From the NCBI GenBank assembly GCA_914767715.1, contig OU612069.1:24737387-24797386 (forward strand): a DNA stretch of 60,000 nucleotides, written 5' to 3'. Positions 22,335 through 33,654 of this stretch are shown piece after piece (the first letter of the stretch is position 1; every line of letters starts with the position of its first letter). Below the pieces are notes generated by a model. That model had not been told where the DNA came from. It searched no databases and was given only the letters and a program-made list of their open reading frames with translations. The translations under genes were made by a program, and so were the position numbers. Source of the stretch: Membranipora membranacea (lineage: Eukaryota > Bryozoa > Gymnolaemata > Cheilostomatida > Membraniporidae).

Positions 22335-25300
22335 CAATAAACAGGAAAAGGATGAAAGAGGTTATCTAGGTTGTCTTCTTTGTGAGAGCCAGTCATCATG
22401 TGTAACACAAAGGTACAGGCAATAAACTTATGTTATGCACAACGCATTTATAACACTGCTCTGATTATGACATAAATATTTTCTTGCATTTTGTTGTTGT
22501 TCTGAAAAATAAAAGGGGTCCTGAAACCTCTGATTACCCATGAAATAAAAGAGCAGGCAGTGGTTCTTTGATACGATTGTGGTAACGAAAGTTCCTTTAT
22601 TTAAAATCATCATCAATACAGTCAATCAATCAAGTGTTAGCAATGCTCAGGCTTGTTATTTAAAGTGAAAGACAACCACAAAAGTTATATTTTTATATTT
22701 GATGCGTCATGATGTACTCCTTCTAAATTTTGATGTTATAGCTAAATGTTAAATTTGAAAATTTTAATTATTTCAATTACAAGCTCTCTTCCACCATTTT
22801 GTTTCAGTAACACCAATACCCTTACTCTTCAAATGAATATATTATTGGAAATAAAAGGATGTATAAAAAATTTTTTTTTTCTAGAATCCCAGCAGTTATC
22901 TTTTGTTGTGTCAATCTAAATATATAAACAGTCAACTCAGTTACAAAATTATCTACAAAAACAATTTTAGTGTTTTCAATAACAAAAAATAAGCATCTAC
23001 TTTGAGATTATAAAAGCTTCTCAACTTAATTCAGTTTGTTGCAGCCATGGGGTGGAGGGCTACTGACTGCCCTGCGGTGCAGATCCAAAGGTTATACCTA
23101 GAATATCTATTGTTGAGTATGTTGCCTACTTGTGAAGGTTAATTGCATCTTGATATGTATTTAGCGGTGCCAGTCTTGTCTTCTACTTTAAACACAACCT
23201 TGAGTTTATTTTTGAGATATTTCCATGTGTTTTTTGTTCCTACAAGTTAATCTGATTAATGGATTAATGTTGATTTATGAGTTACTATCATCTATTGACG
23301 TAGCCAGCATGATGGCACTGATTAGCTTGTTGGTGGGACAGAGCAATGACAATCAGAAGGTACTTGAAGATAACTGATATATAATATCTCATAGGGTACT
23401 TTAACCAAACAGAAATCGGGGTTCTAGATGTAAAACCAAAGAGTGACACTCACAATCTGAACCTAAATTGCTGAATCAGATGAGGGTTGTCATCATAACA
23501 CCTATGGCTCATATGGCATATGGACAAAATTAAAGCGATTACGGTCATTATGAGAAGGTGGAGTTATCCTAACAGCGTCAGAGATAAGACAAGTTATGAA
23601 ACTTATCCTCGAAATTTGGTGATAGGATAGAGAAAGAACAACTTTTCGCCTCACAATTTCCAATTGTAAAACACCATTTGCAATTATTGGATGAACCATA
23701 GTTGTTCTGAAACTATCAGAGTGGCAGATGGATTATGAAAAGTCTGGGGTAGAAGCAGCCAAAAAATATAATGTTCTTCAATACTGTACTTCACAGAAAA
23801 ATAGAACTTTCTTCCTAAAAACTCAGGAGCCTATTGATAAAACACGAGTCACCACTTCTGCTCTAAAATGAAAACTTCATGGTGACTGAACTGAAAGCCG
23901 CTTGGAAAGCTCAATTCTTTTTCTGTTTTATCTTATCACTCAGTCACAATAAAAATGATGACTTCCAAAGTATTCAAACTTCAGTGTGGATTATACCATA
24001 CCGTGATGAATCAGCGCTGATAGTTTGATTGACAAAATTGCATTTTTGATGGTTTTGGTATTGCCATGCCTTTTTGAATACACTATTTATCCTCAAGAGC
24101 AGAACTAGCCTTTTTTTCTTTCTTATAATGTGAGAGATTATTGGAAAACATATAGGTTCGCTTCACCTATTTATAACCGAAAGTGACGATCAACGCCACT
24201 GTATATGTTGTTTGACAGGCAGGGTACTTGCCATAATATTAGATGTTGTTAAATCTGGTGCAGAATTGACGAAAAAACGCACACAGTCACCACAAAATTG
24301 TTAGATTCTCTTCACAATGGACAACATAAGTAAGTGAAAGGGAGGAGGGAGGGAAGTTGAGCAAACTTTTTTCTTTTCACTAATCGGTGATGAACAGTTT
24401 CCTGTTTGACACAATGATGTGAATATAGTAGAACCCTATCATAGGCTATTAGCAATAGTTGATTGAGAGAGGGCAACTTCTCATTCATTGTCAACTTGAT
24501 AATTTGACCTGTTTTGATTGCCTTGACAAAGAGAGGATCAATAGAGCAGAAAAAGCCCTTTTTTGTACAAAAGCTTTATTTCTCTAGCACTTTGTTTTTC
24601 TTCTTCCTGAGCAAGTTCAGTCACCCAAATCAACCTCACTAGCCAAGAGTAATCGAAATATTCGTAAATTCTATGTGAGGCTGCAGCTGCCCCCTTGTTT
24701 AAGGGAGCAGTTTAAACTGTCAGTATTTTAACCACATCCAATTACTGACAGAAAGTCCTATATTCATATAATTCATCCATCACACATAGCCATACTGTGG
24801 CCTTCACCACAATTCACTGAATTCATATTAATGCTTATATCTCCCCATGTTTATGCATGCAGCTATTTTTTGCCAGAATTATAACTTTCCAATGGTGTCC
24901 TTATTTGGCGTATTCTAAAACCATCATGGTGGTTATTTGTTGCTCTGGCTCTCATCCAGTACAAGCAGCATGGGCTCCCAGTCCTTGCTACAGTACCAAC
25001 TGTTAGCCTCATCGAGTAAATTTAGTATGTCGATGGATGCTGGGTTAATTTATTACGCATTGCCATTGTAAATCAATTCTTAGTTCCTTGTAAATGTGAA
25101 CCCATGTAGAAATGATTGATGTTTTCATAACAAGGAAAACAAGATCACCACAAGATTATCTTTGATTCACTGATCATGAAATGACCATATTAATTGAGAG
25201 TGATAAAACCAAGATCTTATAACCAGTAAGGTAAGCCACTGTATAAGTAATCTGCTTGTTTAAGACTGAGGACGTATCTCTACTGTTGTCTCCTGCCTGA

Positions 25301-27544
25301 TCTGGTCAAAGGTTAGTTTAAATGCTTTGCGTCTGACTGTCTTATGTTAGAATTCCAATGGTATCAATGATACTCTAGAGTGCAGTTACATTCAAGCTGT
25401 AACCATGATTCCAAATGAGTGCCTATTCTCAACTTGCTTGTCATAACCTTGAACTTAATAGGCCAGAAGCAGCTGTAGCATAAGTTGTTATGTCATGGAC
25501 CATATTTGATGGCAGGATACTGATCACGTTTTATACTTCATTGGTGTATGTTCTGTAAAATTCACCGGGTGTACCCAGTTGTAGTGGTCATATTTAGAAA
25601 TTAAAAGGTGTTTTGTTTTGGCAATATATGTGAGGGAAAATTACTCCTATTCTGTGTAATCTAAGTAATCTAACCATCAGGGAATTCCAGGTTGAAATTG
25701 TATTGTGGGATTTTGTTGACATGGCAATTAATTCACTAAGTAAACTTGGAGAGAAGTCTGGTCGTATCGGACCAGCACAAATTGAAAATTTTCAATTTAA
25801 TTATGTCAAACTTCTTATTGGACTAGTATGATATTGTATGGTCTTGAGACTACTGTCTTGGGGCAATTACAAACAACATTTTTGATGTTTCAATTGCCTC
25901 TTATGTCATTTTTCGGCTGGATATCTTTTGCATAACACACGAGCAAAGAGTTCAATGAGTGCCTCACTTTTCAGAAAGAAACCAAACTGTCAGAGTATAA
26001 TTTTTTTATCACCACACTATAAAGTTACATAACATTAGATCAATGAAATGAAAGGTCAAGGATATATTGATATTCATCCATGTCTTTGCTTTGATGATTG
26101 ACTGTAAGCAACCTTACAAGACTGTCTACACAATGCTTGTTTGTCTCAAAACATGCCAGGACTGCCTCACAAGACCTCAAGACTGTCTCGCAACATGTCT
26201 CATGAGTTTTCAAGCATCCGTCACCAGAGACTGGTCCAGGTGTCCTTTCTGATCTTGTAAATTAATAGTTATCGATGGGTGGGCGCTCCTGTACACTAGG
26301 AATGTTCACCATGGCTACACAATGTGTTGGATACAATATATTGCTTGTAGGAGTTACTACCCTAATCATGATCAATCATATATGATAACCTGTACAAATA
26401 GTGTATATATTATGATCAAAACTGCCCATCAAAAATGAGTAAAATAAGAAATCTGGCAGAACTCAAAAGTGTGTACCTGAAATTATTTTACAGTGGTTCT
26501 GTGCCGGTTTTATTCCCAATTCGATATTGGTCCAGATTTTAACCAAAATAAATTGTTGTACCAATAAAGATTAGATTGAGGAAGAACTCGTTATCGCTGT
26601 AACAGGCAAAACAATTCAGTCTAACTGCCTTTCATCATTCTCAGCGCCTTCCATTGGCCAAATGCTAGAATTTGCAAGCACCTGCAAAGGAAATTGCACC
26701 ACGGCTTAACTTATTGGTAATTCAATTTTTGTGGTGATTGTGATAAGATACGACTATAAATGATCTCTTATGACCAGGCCATTCAGGCGGGATATTCCAA
26801 GGAACAAATGATATTTATGATTATGACATATTATTACACACAGTTGTTACCTTTAAAACCTCCTATTGATATTTCACGCTTACCAACTGATTGACCATTT
26901 GTGAAAGTACTAATTTATATTTAATTACATTGATATGAGATTAAAAATGCGGTCAATGAGCCTTTGTGCGTGACTTATCACCTGCTTATGAAAAATTGTT
27001 ACCTGGGGTTATCACAGATCAGCAGATAACAAGTTTGTGTGCCTAGCAGGAAAAACAAGTTACCATGTTATTTTTTGAATGAAAGGTGTATGTCCTTTGT
27101 CAAAAGGGCCTCTATCAAGCAACAAAGTTTTCTTCTTTTTGTAGGAACTTAACTCTGTGAAATGTTTAGCCTTTTAATTTCATTGTGCTATCCTGATGTA
27201 AAACTGCTCTGCTGCGATGTTGATTGAAACAGAGCGATTTCAAATTTGGATTATTCGGGGCATAAAAAGAGTGTTTGTGACTTTATACCCTGTTACAGAT
27301 TTTCAGCGATGAGGCACCATGACCATTGTGACTTTGATAAGTAGAAACTTTAATCCAGATGACCTCATTTAGCTGTTGTCCAGCTTAATTAGAAGTTTTT
27401 CAGATGTACCAGCATCCTGTTTATATTTCAACTTCCAGTTCATCTTCTGACAGACTTTTTTAAATCCACTTATATCGCATTTTTGAATTTGGGTTAATCT
27501 TCACTATCTTTTTCAGCCTTGAGTTTTCAACAAAACAAACCGTC

Positions 27545-30500
27545 ATGTCTTATGAAATGTCATCACAAGGGTATATCCCACCTGACCCTGCTAGAGATAC
27601 TCAACTGTTTCAGAATGTGTATGATGACCCTAAATCACAACACAAGTAAGTTTAAGACTGTTAGACACTGAATGAGCCTGTTCTTCAACTTGAAGTCATA
27701 GAACATATGTGAATATCATGATTTATATACCAATTCTTTGAATGGCAGATAAAGTTTTTTTTGTATTCCACACAACCAATCAATTCCTGTTAGAAACTAC
27801 TGATGATGTCATACCTTTGAGTTGAGACAAAAAACTGACCCAATCATTTAGCATCCACTCTTGCCTTATTTTTCTGAGTACTTGTGAAAGTACATTTACT
27901 TTCTTTCTGTTTGGGCTAATCAGCTATTCCTACATCGATGACCATCGCCCCCATCCACCGGAAATTCCTCAAAGCAGAGTACCGCCGAACGACAACACAG
28001 AAAAAACGGTATTGAGTAAGCGGGCCTTAGCCTGTATGACTTGCTCTATTGTGGTGGTTCTGCTGATCACAATGGCTGTATTTGCAGCTGGATATGTTGT
28101 ACTGCAAAATGAGATAGCAAAACTATCTGAACTTAACGAACAATGTAAGTACCACAATCTTCTTAAAAGCAGCAAATCAACTGATCAATATTTAAGGGTC
28201 ACAGAATTCGAAGGGAATCAGAAAGCGCATACTATTACGTCGTCTTGTCAGCATATTTGTTCACTTTGATAATTTTTTCTGTTTTCAAGTTTGATAAGGT
28301 TAACTGAGCTTTGGCTTATATCTGTAATATAGCTTTAAAGACTTCGGAAAGACCACAGCAATACACAGTCTGGCAGTTAGTTCTGCAGTAGTTACGAAAT
28401 ATTTTCACACTTAGAAAATTCAGAGCACTCCTGGGTAAAAATTATGTATAGTGTTAGAAATTGTCCTCCCTTCTCATATATGAGGTATGAGGTATTTGCG
28501 AAGCCTAGTTCTGAACCAGCCCAATAAACTATCATTTGTATCTACCTGAGAGAACTGTATAAATTCATAAATGCAGTTATCTACTGTTGTAAAATGTCTC
28601 CTGACTATGGAACAATAATTATTTTGAACTTATGCGAAACGAATGGTGATTAAGTATTTTGAAGTAGTAGTTTATTAGGTTGGCACAGCACTAGGCTACA
28701 TGAATACCTCATAGCTCTTAGATGAGAAGGGAGGACAATTTCTAACACTGTACATAATTTTTACCCTAAAGTGCTCTGAATTTTCTAAATGTGAAAACAA
28801 TGCATAATTACTGCAGAACTACCTGCCAGACTATATATTGCTGTGGTCCTTCCGTAGTCTTTAAGATTGCTTTCCAATCGATTGATGACAGAACCATATG
28901 ACATGTGTAATATCAGCACCTGTATTGAGCTATCATTGACAATAGGTATGGCAGAAGTAACAAGTGTAGGATCACAGCTACTGGATATAAACGCAACAAT
29001 ATATAGGCTTGAAGTGATTGGAAATGCAACTGAGGGTAATCCTGCTACTTTTATAACAAACCTCCTTTCTCATGCAAGCCTCTCTGGCAATTTCGCTACC
29101 TTAAAACGCTATGATTGAACCAGCTGACATCCTAAAACAGTTATTTGCCATGCTGAGACTATAATCATCCGAAAGCTTCCATAACGTGAGTGGATGATGC
29201 TGCATTTTACACACGTCTACTGTAGGGTAAATTTATTTCTCCCATTTCCATTCACATTCACATTGGTAATTATGTAAGGTAATGATATCACCCTATGTAC
29301 AAAAATTATGTAAGAAAATCACCCTATGCTAAATTGGTCAGGGCTGAACTGTGCAATCCCATAGTAAACAGTATGAGTCAAATAAATATACTTTGATGAC
29401 CTTATGCCCTATCGTAATACCATTGGCCATATTATATTTGTTATATATATGTTGCAGAACTTATTGACTTATCCAGAGGATTGCCGGGAGAGCCTGGGCT
29501 TGTTGGCCCCGCTGGGGCACCAGGTCCTGTTGGCAATGAGGGTGCAAGGGGACCAATTGGGCCCCCAGGAGCTACAGGCTCAGGAGGATCGCCGGGGACT
29601 GATGGAAGTGATGGTGCTGATGGGTGGCCTGGACAAGTTGGAGAAGCTGGACCACCAGGTGTACGAGGAGCATCTGGACCTCCTGGAAGTCCTGGAACAG
29701 ATGGCTCTCCAGGTACTAATGGGGAAGATGGCGAGCCTGGAACATGCCCAAGCACTTGTCAGCCAATGGTACAAGCAACACCCAGCACACCAGTCGACAC
29801 AACAGACTTGGTGACTCAAACAGTGTTACAAGGTCGGTCTGTGATTTCATCAAATTCTTTTGTTCCGTTAACATTAAAATGTTGACAGTTTGTGTAGCAC
29901 CTGAGTGATTCTGATACTAAATCATTAGTAGTTATTTATGCATTGTGTATCAATCCACAGGCCAATAATATAAAAATATGGAGTAGTAAGGTCTGATAAC
30001 CCTATCCCAATCTCTTGCCTATTCTGGTTTGTTTAATCTTTGCATTATTATTAATAATACACAATGCTACTCCCAATTAAAGGGAGAAACTAGTTCTGAC
30101 GATTGGCACAACTTAAATAGTTGATCACGCTGAAAAAATTTACCCTTGAATTCCACAAATTGTTGGAAGATTAAAAAATCAATATATGAAGGATTGCAAA
30201 TAAAAGGGTCCATTATATCAACTAGGTAGGCTGTTGGTAGTAATTTAATATTGCAGTATCAACATTTGAAAATGGTTTGTCACTAAGTCAAGAAAACTGT
30301 GTCATCTGACAAAAATCCTCTTATCGATGGACCATAGGAATTACTGTCATAATTATTTCCGCTATTGTTTCTATCTGTTAGCAGGTCACTGCTCAGCCTT
30401 CCATCTTTACAACCCTGTATCACGGAGCTGTATACGTTTGGTGAGGCAGACGAGGACCTGGCTGGAATCTCAGTCTTATTGTAGAAGTATCGGTGAGGAG

Positions 30501-31134
30501 TTAGCTACTTTAGGAACCAAAGCATCAGTTGACTGGCTGTTATCTTACAGCAACTCAAACTCAAACTCTAGTAAGAGATGCCTACTTACAGTTCGCATTT
30601 TCTTTTAATTATAACCACTTGATACATACACACATACAACATTACTATCAAGTGTACAATTTTATCTTGGATTTAGCATTTCATCGGGTTGAGGAAAACC
30701 GGAGTAACATTTTATGCCCAGTTGTTGGCTAAAATTAATAGGTAGATTTGTGTATGTCTCATATTCGTATCACATTCCTTATTGATAAGACAATATTACA
30801 ATAAATTATTTTATCTCATCGATGATTCCAAGTTCCCATCCAATGATAATAACCCAATATTATTTTGATGACACCATTCATGTGTCTGTTCACAGATTGG
30901 AAAGATACCGCGATATGGCTTGCTGGTAGAGGTGCTGGTGGATATTGGACCTGGCACGGTATTGTGGCTTCAAACTTCTCAGAGTTTTCTCCTGTGTGGG
31001 CAGAAGGAAATCCTACGTCCAGCAGTCAAACTGACTGCGTTCTATTCCATAGCAATGTGCAAGGCATATATAACTCTCAATGCAAAAACAGCTTTCAAAC
31101 TGCATTTTCACTATGTGAGACACCTCTACAATAA
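27545..31134 (+). CDS. Collagen-like type II membrane C-type lectin, copy A (intact, 403 aa)
   Basis: Six exons: 27545-27645, 27924-28144, 28946-29035, 29458-29832, 30385-30570 and 30896-31134, with phases consistent and 404 codons including stop. Order of parts: cytosolic tail (residues 1-67, starting MSYEMSSQ, with a YSYI tyrosine motif), one transmembrane helix (about 68-93), neck with N-glycosylation sites (to about 137), about 29 uninterrupted Gly-X-Y triplets (about 145-231), a CPSTC pair likely for interchain disulfides, then a CTLD (about 263-403). There is no signal peptide, so it is a type II protein that should trimerise through the collagen stalk. The CTLD has the Cys framework and WLAG in place of WIGL. 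Where classical sugar-binding lectins have EPN/QPD and WND motifs it has AEGNP and VLFHSN, so classical Ca-dependent sugar binding is doubtful. The architecture recalls collectin-12 and scavenger-type receptors, but orthology is not claimed. Intron 2 carries a TTAA element. A possible AATAAA lies at 31396. Confidence 0.9.
28339..28860. mobile_element. 522-bp TTAA-flanked nonautonomous element (MITE-like)
   Basis: It starts AGACTTCGG and ends CCGTAGTCT, inverted repeats that extend about 145 bp on each side with mismatches (for example GGACAATTTCTAACACT inverted as AGTGTTAGAAATTGTCC). It is flanked by TTAA at 28335-28338 and 28861-28864. The paralogous intron in copy B has a single TTAA (34861-34864) in the same context, GCTTTAAGAT, which is the empty site. 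No coding capacity. TTAA duplication is characteristic of piggyBac-type transposition. Confidence 0.85.
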
Positions 31135-31489
31135 TTCAAAGTTTGGTTTATTTATCTCCTTCTTCATAATTGAGAGCACATAACTCCTTTCAGTTGAAGT
31201 AATCCAGGATTTATCCACTCTTTTAAGACAGAGAAACTTGAGCTAGCTATCAGCACATTTAAAAATCTTTGATGTGTCAGAAATTTTATTTACCAAATAT
31301 TAAGGAATGTTTTAAATCTTGTGTCTGGTTCCTAAATCAATCAGAGCTTATTGTATTGTTGAATATTTGATTTTCTTCTTTACTATTTTACCATAAATAA
31401 ATTGGACCTTTTTAAGAAAAATAAGTCTGAAATATTGAGAGTTATTTCTGCACCTTGATGATTCTAGTCTACTGTTAGCTCATTCTATA

Positions 31490-31560
31490 TAAGTATCAGG
31501 CTGCTTTTACACTGGGCGATAATTGTACTGAGTTGTCGTCTCATGCAGTAACCGGCCAGT
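31490..31560 (+). mobile_element. Possible Harbinger-type terminal sequence (relic)
   Basis: GGCTGCTTTTACACTGGGCG followed by ATAATTG resembles the terminal inverted repeats of many animal PIF/Harbinger elements (GGCTGTTTACACT-like). No matching inverted end was found on the other side of the decayed MADF-BESS gene, so the assignment rests on resemblance only. Confidence 0.35.
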
Positions 31561-32689
31561 GTGAACACCTTGGTACAATACCTCTATTTATTTCCCTATT
31601 GTGTTATATATGAATCATGCTGTCTTGCTAACTCCAAAAGCCTGTTTCAAAACGTTATACTCACCATGAATAACCACTCAAAATGTAGTTCAAAACCTGT
31701 ATTTTAATATTATATCATTTCTGTCAAATCCTGAATATTGCAATCTTTTTTACAGGCCTGGAAAGAGCACCAATCAAAATTTCCCCCATTCTTACTGCAC
31801 ATTTCCATTGCCAACATGGACACCATCTAAGGTTATAGATGCATTATGCTTTAGATTTCATATAATTTTATTTTTTGAATTTCAATTCTTTACACATATG
31901 AGAATCTTTCCATAGCATTCTTCAACTCACCAATGCAATAGCTTGGCTTTTCCAGCTTGCTTTTGATCAAATTTTTTATTCATTTTGCTTCGAGCAGTGG
32001 TTCAATATGGCTGATGCACCCTTGCCCGAGCCGAGTGGGTGAGCAGGCCGAGAGCTGAAATGGCTAGGGCATTGCTGGTTGCAGACAATAATCGCACTGT
32101 TACTGGCCAATGAAAATCTTTCAATGTAGCTACTCAACTAAAGACACTTCTCTTTATCACATGAACTTTTGGGTTTTCCACTTTTGCAAGCAAGAATGAC
32201 TGCTTACAACATAAATAGGTTTATAAAGGAGCTCCAGGGTCGGCCTGAAATTTATAGCAGTGCACATCCTATTTACTGTTTCAAAAGGCAGGAGAAGCTT
32301 GCTGAATCGGGAGCTATTTTCAAGATGACAGGTTAGAGAATGAGAAACTTTTATCCAAGTCCTTGGAGAAGCATGCAAATACTTTATAACATTATACTTT
32401 TTTTTAGTATTTTTGTTGATACATGCTGATGCCAACTAGCTACTGCCTAGGTCAAGTCCATTTTCCTGATGTGGAATGATCAATATGTCTGTACAGTATG
32501 AACCAAGAGTACTCCCCTTGGTATGAACAATGAAATAATAATACAATTAGAATAATAATATTTCTTCAGTGACTGTTTTTGTGTAACTGTTATAAAGAAG
32601 TAACTGTTATTCCTTGCTGTAATGTTCGATGTTATTATTGTCTTCCAGGTAAACAGGCTAATACTAAATACAGTTCGTTCAGGTAACAG

Positions 32690-33630
32690 TATGTAAAAGC
32701 TAAAAATATGATCGAAGGAGAGACAAGATCTGGGGCACAGGTTCGAAGAAGATAAAAGTATTGCCATATTACGATGCCTGTATGTTTCTTAGGGATCATG
32801 TTGAGGTTTGCTCCCAAGCTGACTCAATTCATCTATCACCTCTATCAGATGAAACTAATGACCAGTCAGCTGAGGTAGGAATATATATAATGTACTTATG
32901 CAGTAGGCCTGATATTCTTCTCATTTCAACTACACAAGAACAAAAAGCCTACAAAGCTGCAACATAATCAGTACCTATAGACACATTACCCTTCTACATT
33001 CAAAAGAGTAAGCAAAGGCTGTAATTTCTACATTAATCAATCAAGACTAGCCAGGGCAGGTTCAATGTGCTTGTACACAGAGTCTGTCCTAACTTAATTG
33101 AGCTTATTTCTTCACAAAAGATTAATCGTGATACTACATGTATATGTCTCAGTTAAATCACCATTGTGATTCATAGGACGAGGCCAGTCCAGCACTGGAC
33201 GATGACTTACCACACCACACACCACTACCACACCACACCCAGTTTCTGTCTCAGCAACATCCAGACCAGGGAAAAGACATCAAGTGAGGATGTTTACTCT
33301 ATCATCCTGGAGCAAGCCTGCGGACAACTTAAACAGCTAGGTGAAAACATAATTCAACCGAAGAAGCCATCACAACGAGCTGAGCAGGATGACTGCCACA
33401 TTTATGCGATGTATATTGCCAAACATCTGCGTCAAATCACTGACCCCCGAACCATTGCATTATGTAAACTGAAAATTGAGGAAGTGTTATTTCAAGCTCA
33501 ATTTTGGCCTTCTCAGCAACCTAACACCAATCCCTTCATGGCACCATCACAATTTTATCAGCCGCCACCGCCAGCTGCTACTTCAATGAGCCTACCCCAT
33601 ATTTACCACGATATGGATATTGGCTATTTA
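32690..33630 (+). pseudogene. Decayed MADF-BESS gene, probably from an old Harbinger element
   Basis: The stretch 32710-32877 reads KYDRRRDKIWGTGSKKIKVL then YYDACMFLRDHV, the C-terminal part of a MADF (Myb-like) domain. A TAA stop lies just before it in the same frame. After an intron (GTAGGA donor near 32877, acceptor before 33178) comes a His/Pro-rich stretch that runs into a stop at the frame break near 33280. From there the +1 frame reads TSSEDVYSIILEQACGQLKQ and ends in DDCHIYAMYIAKHLRQI...KLKIEEVLFQ, a BESS motif. The stop and frameshift mark it as broken. It differs clearly from the intact MADF-BESS gene at 46395-49125, so it belongs to another element family. Confidence 0.65.
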
Positions 33631-33654
33631 ATACTAAGCGTTTCCTCTAATCAA

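Larger units (their letters stand above)
19032..27544. other. Long stretch with no recognised gene
   Basis: About 8.5 kb between the EGF/HYR/CCP exons and lectin gene A. No conserved domain, RNA gene or transposase was recognised. Two small frames that look somewhat protein-like are listed separately (20336-20602 minus and 22104-22334 plus). The rest is AT-rich with short random frames. The promoter of gene A should lie at its right end; about 430 bp there (from about 27115) is shared with copy B. Confidence 0.5.
27115..31140 (+). repeat. Unit 1 of a segmental tandem duplication (unit 2 at about 33655-37150)
   Basis: Nucleotide similarity starts in the upstream region (TTTTGTAGGAACTT then CTCTGTGA at about 27140 and 33685). 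It continues through all exons and introns of lectin genes A and B to the middle of the last exon, where the copies diverge. Introns are alignable throughout except for one insertion in each copy. The duplication is therefore one genomic event of about 4 kb that included the promoter-proximal region, not a retrocopy. Confidence 0.9.

Noticed and set aside
29404-29819. Long frames in other phases and on the minus strand across the collagen exon, including a Pro/Gly-rich antisense one
   Set aside because: Gly-X-Y coding sequence is GC-rich and stop-poor in all frames. Only the Gly-X-Y frame agrees with splice phases and paralogues.
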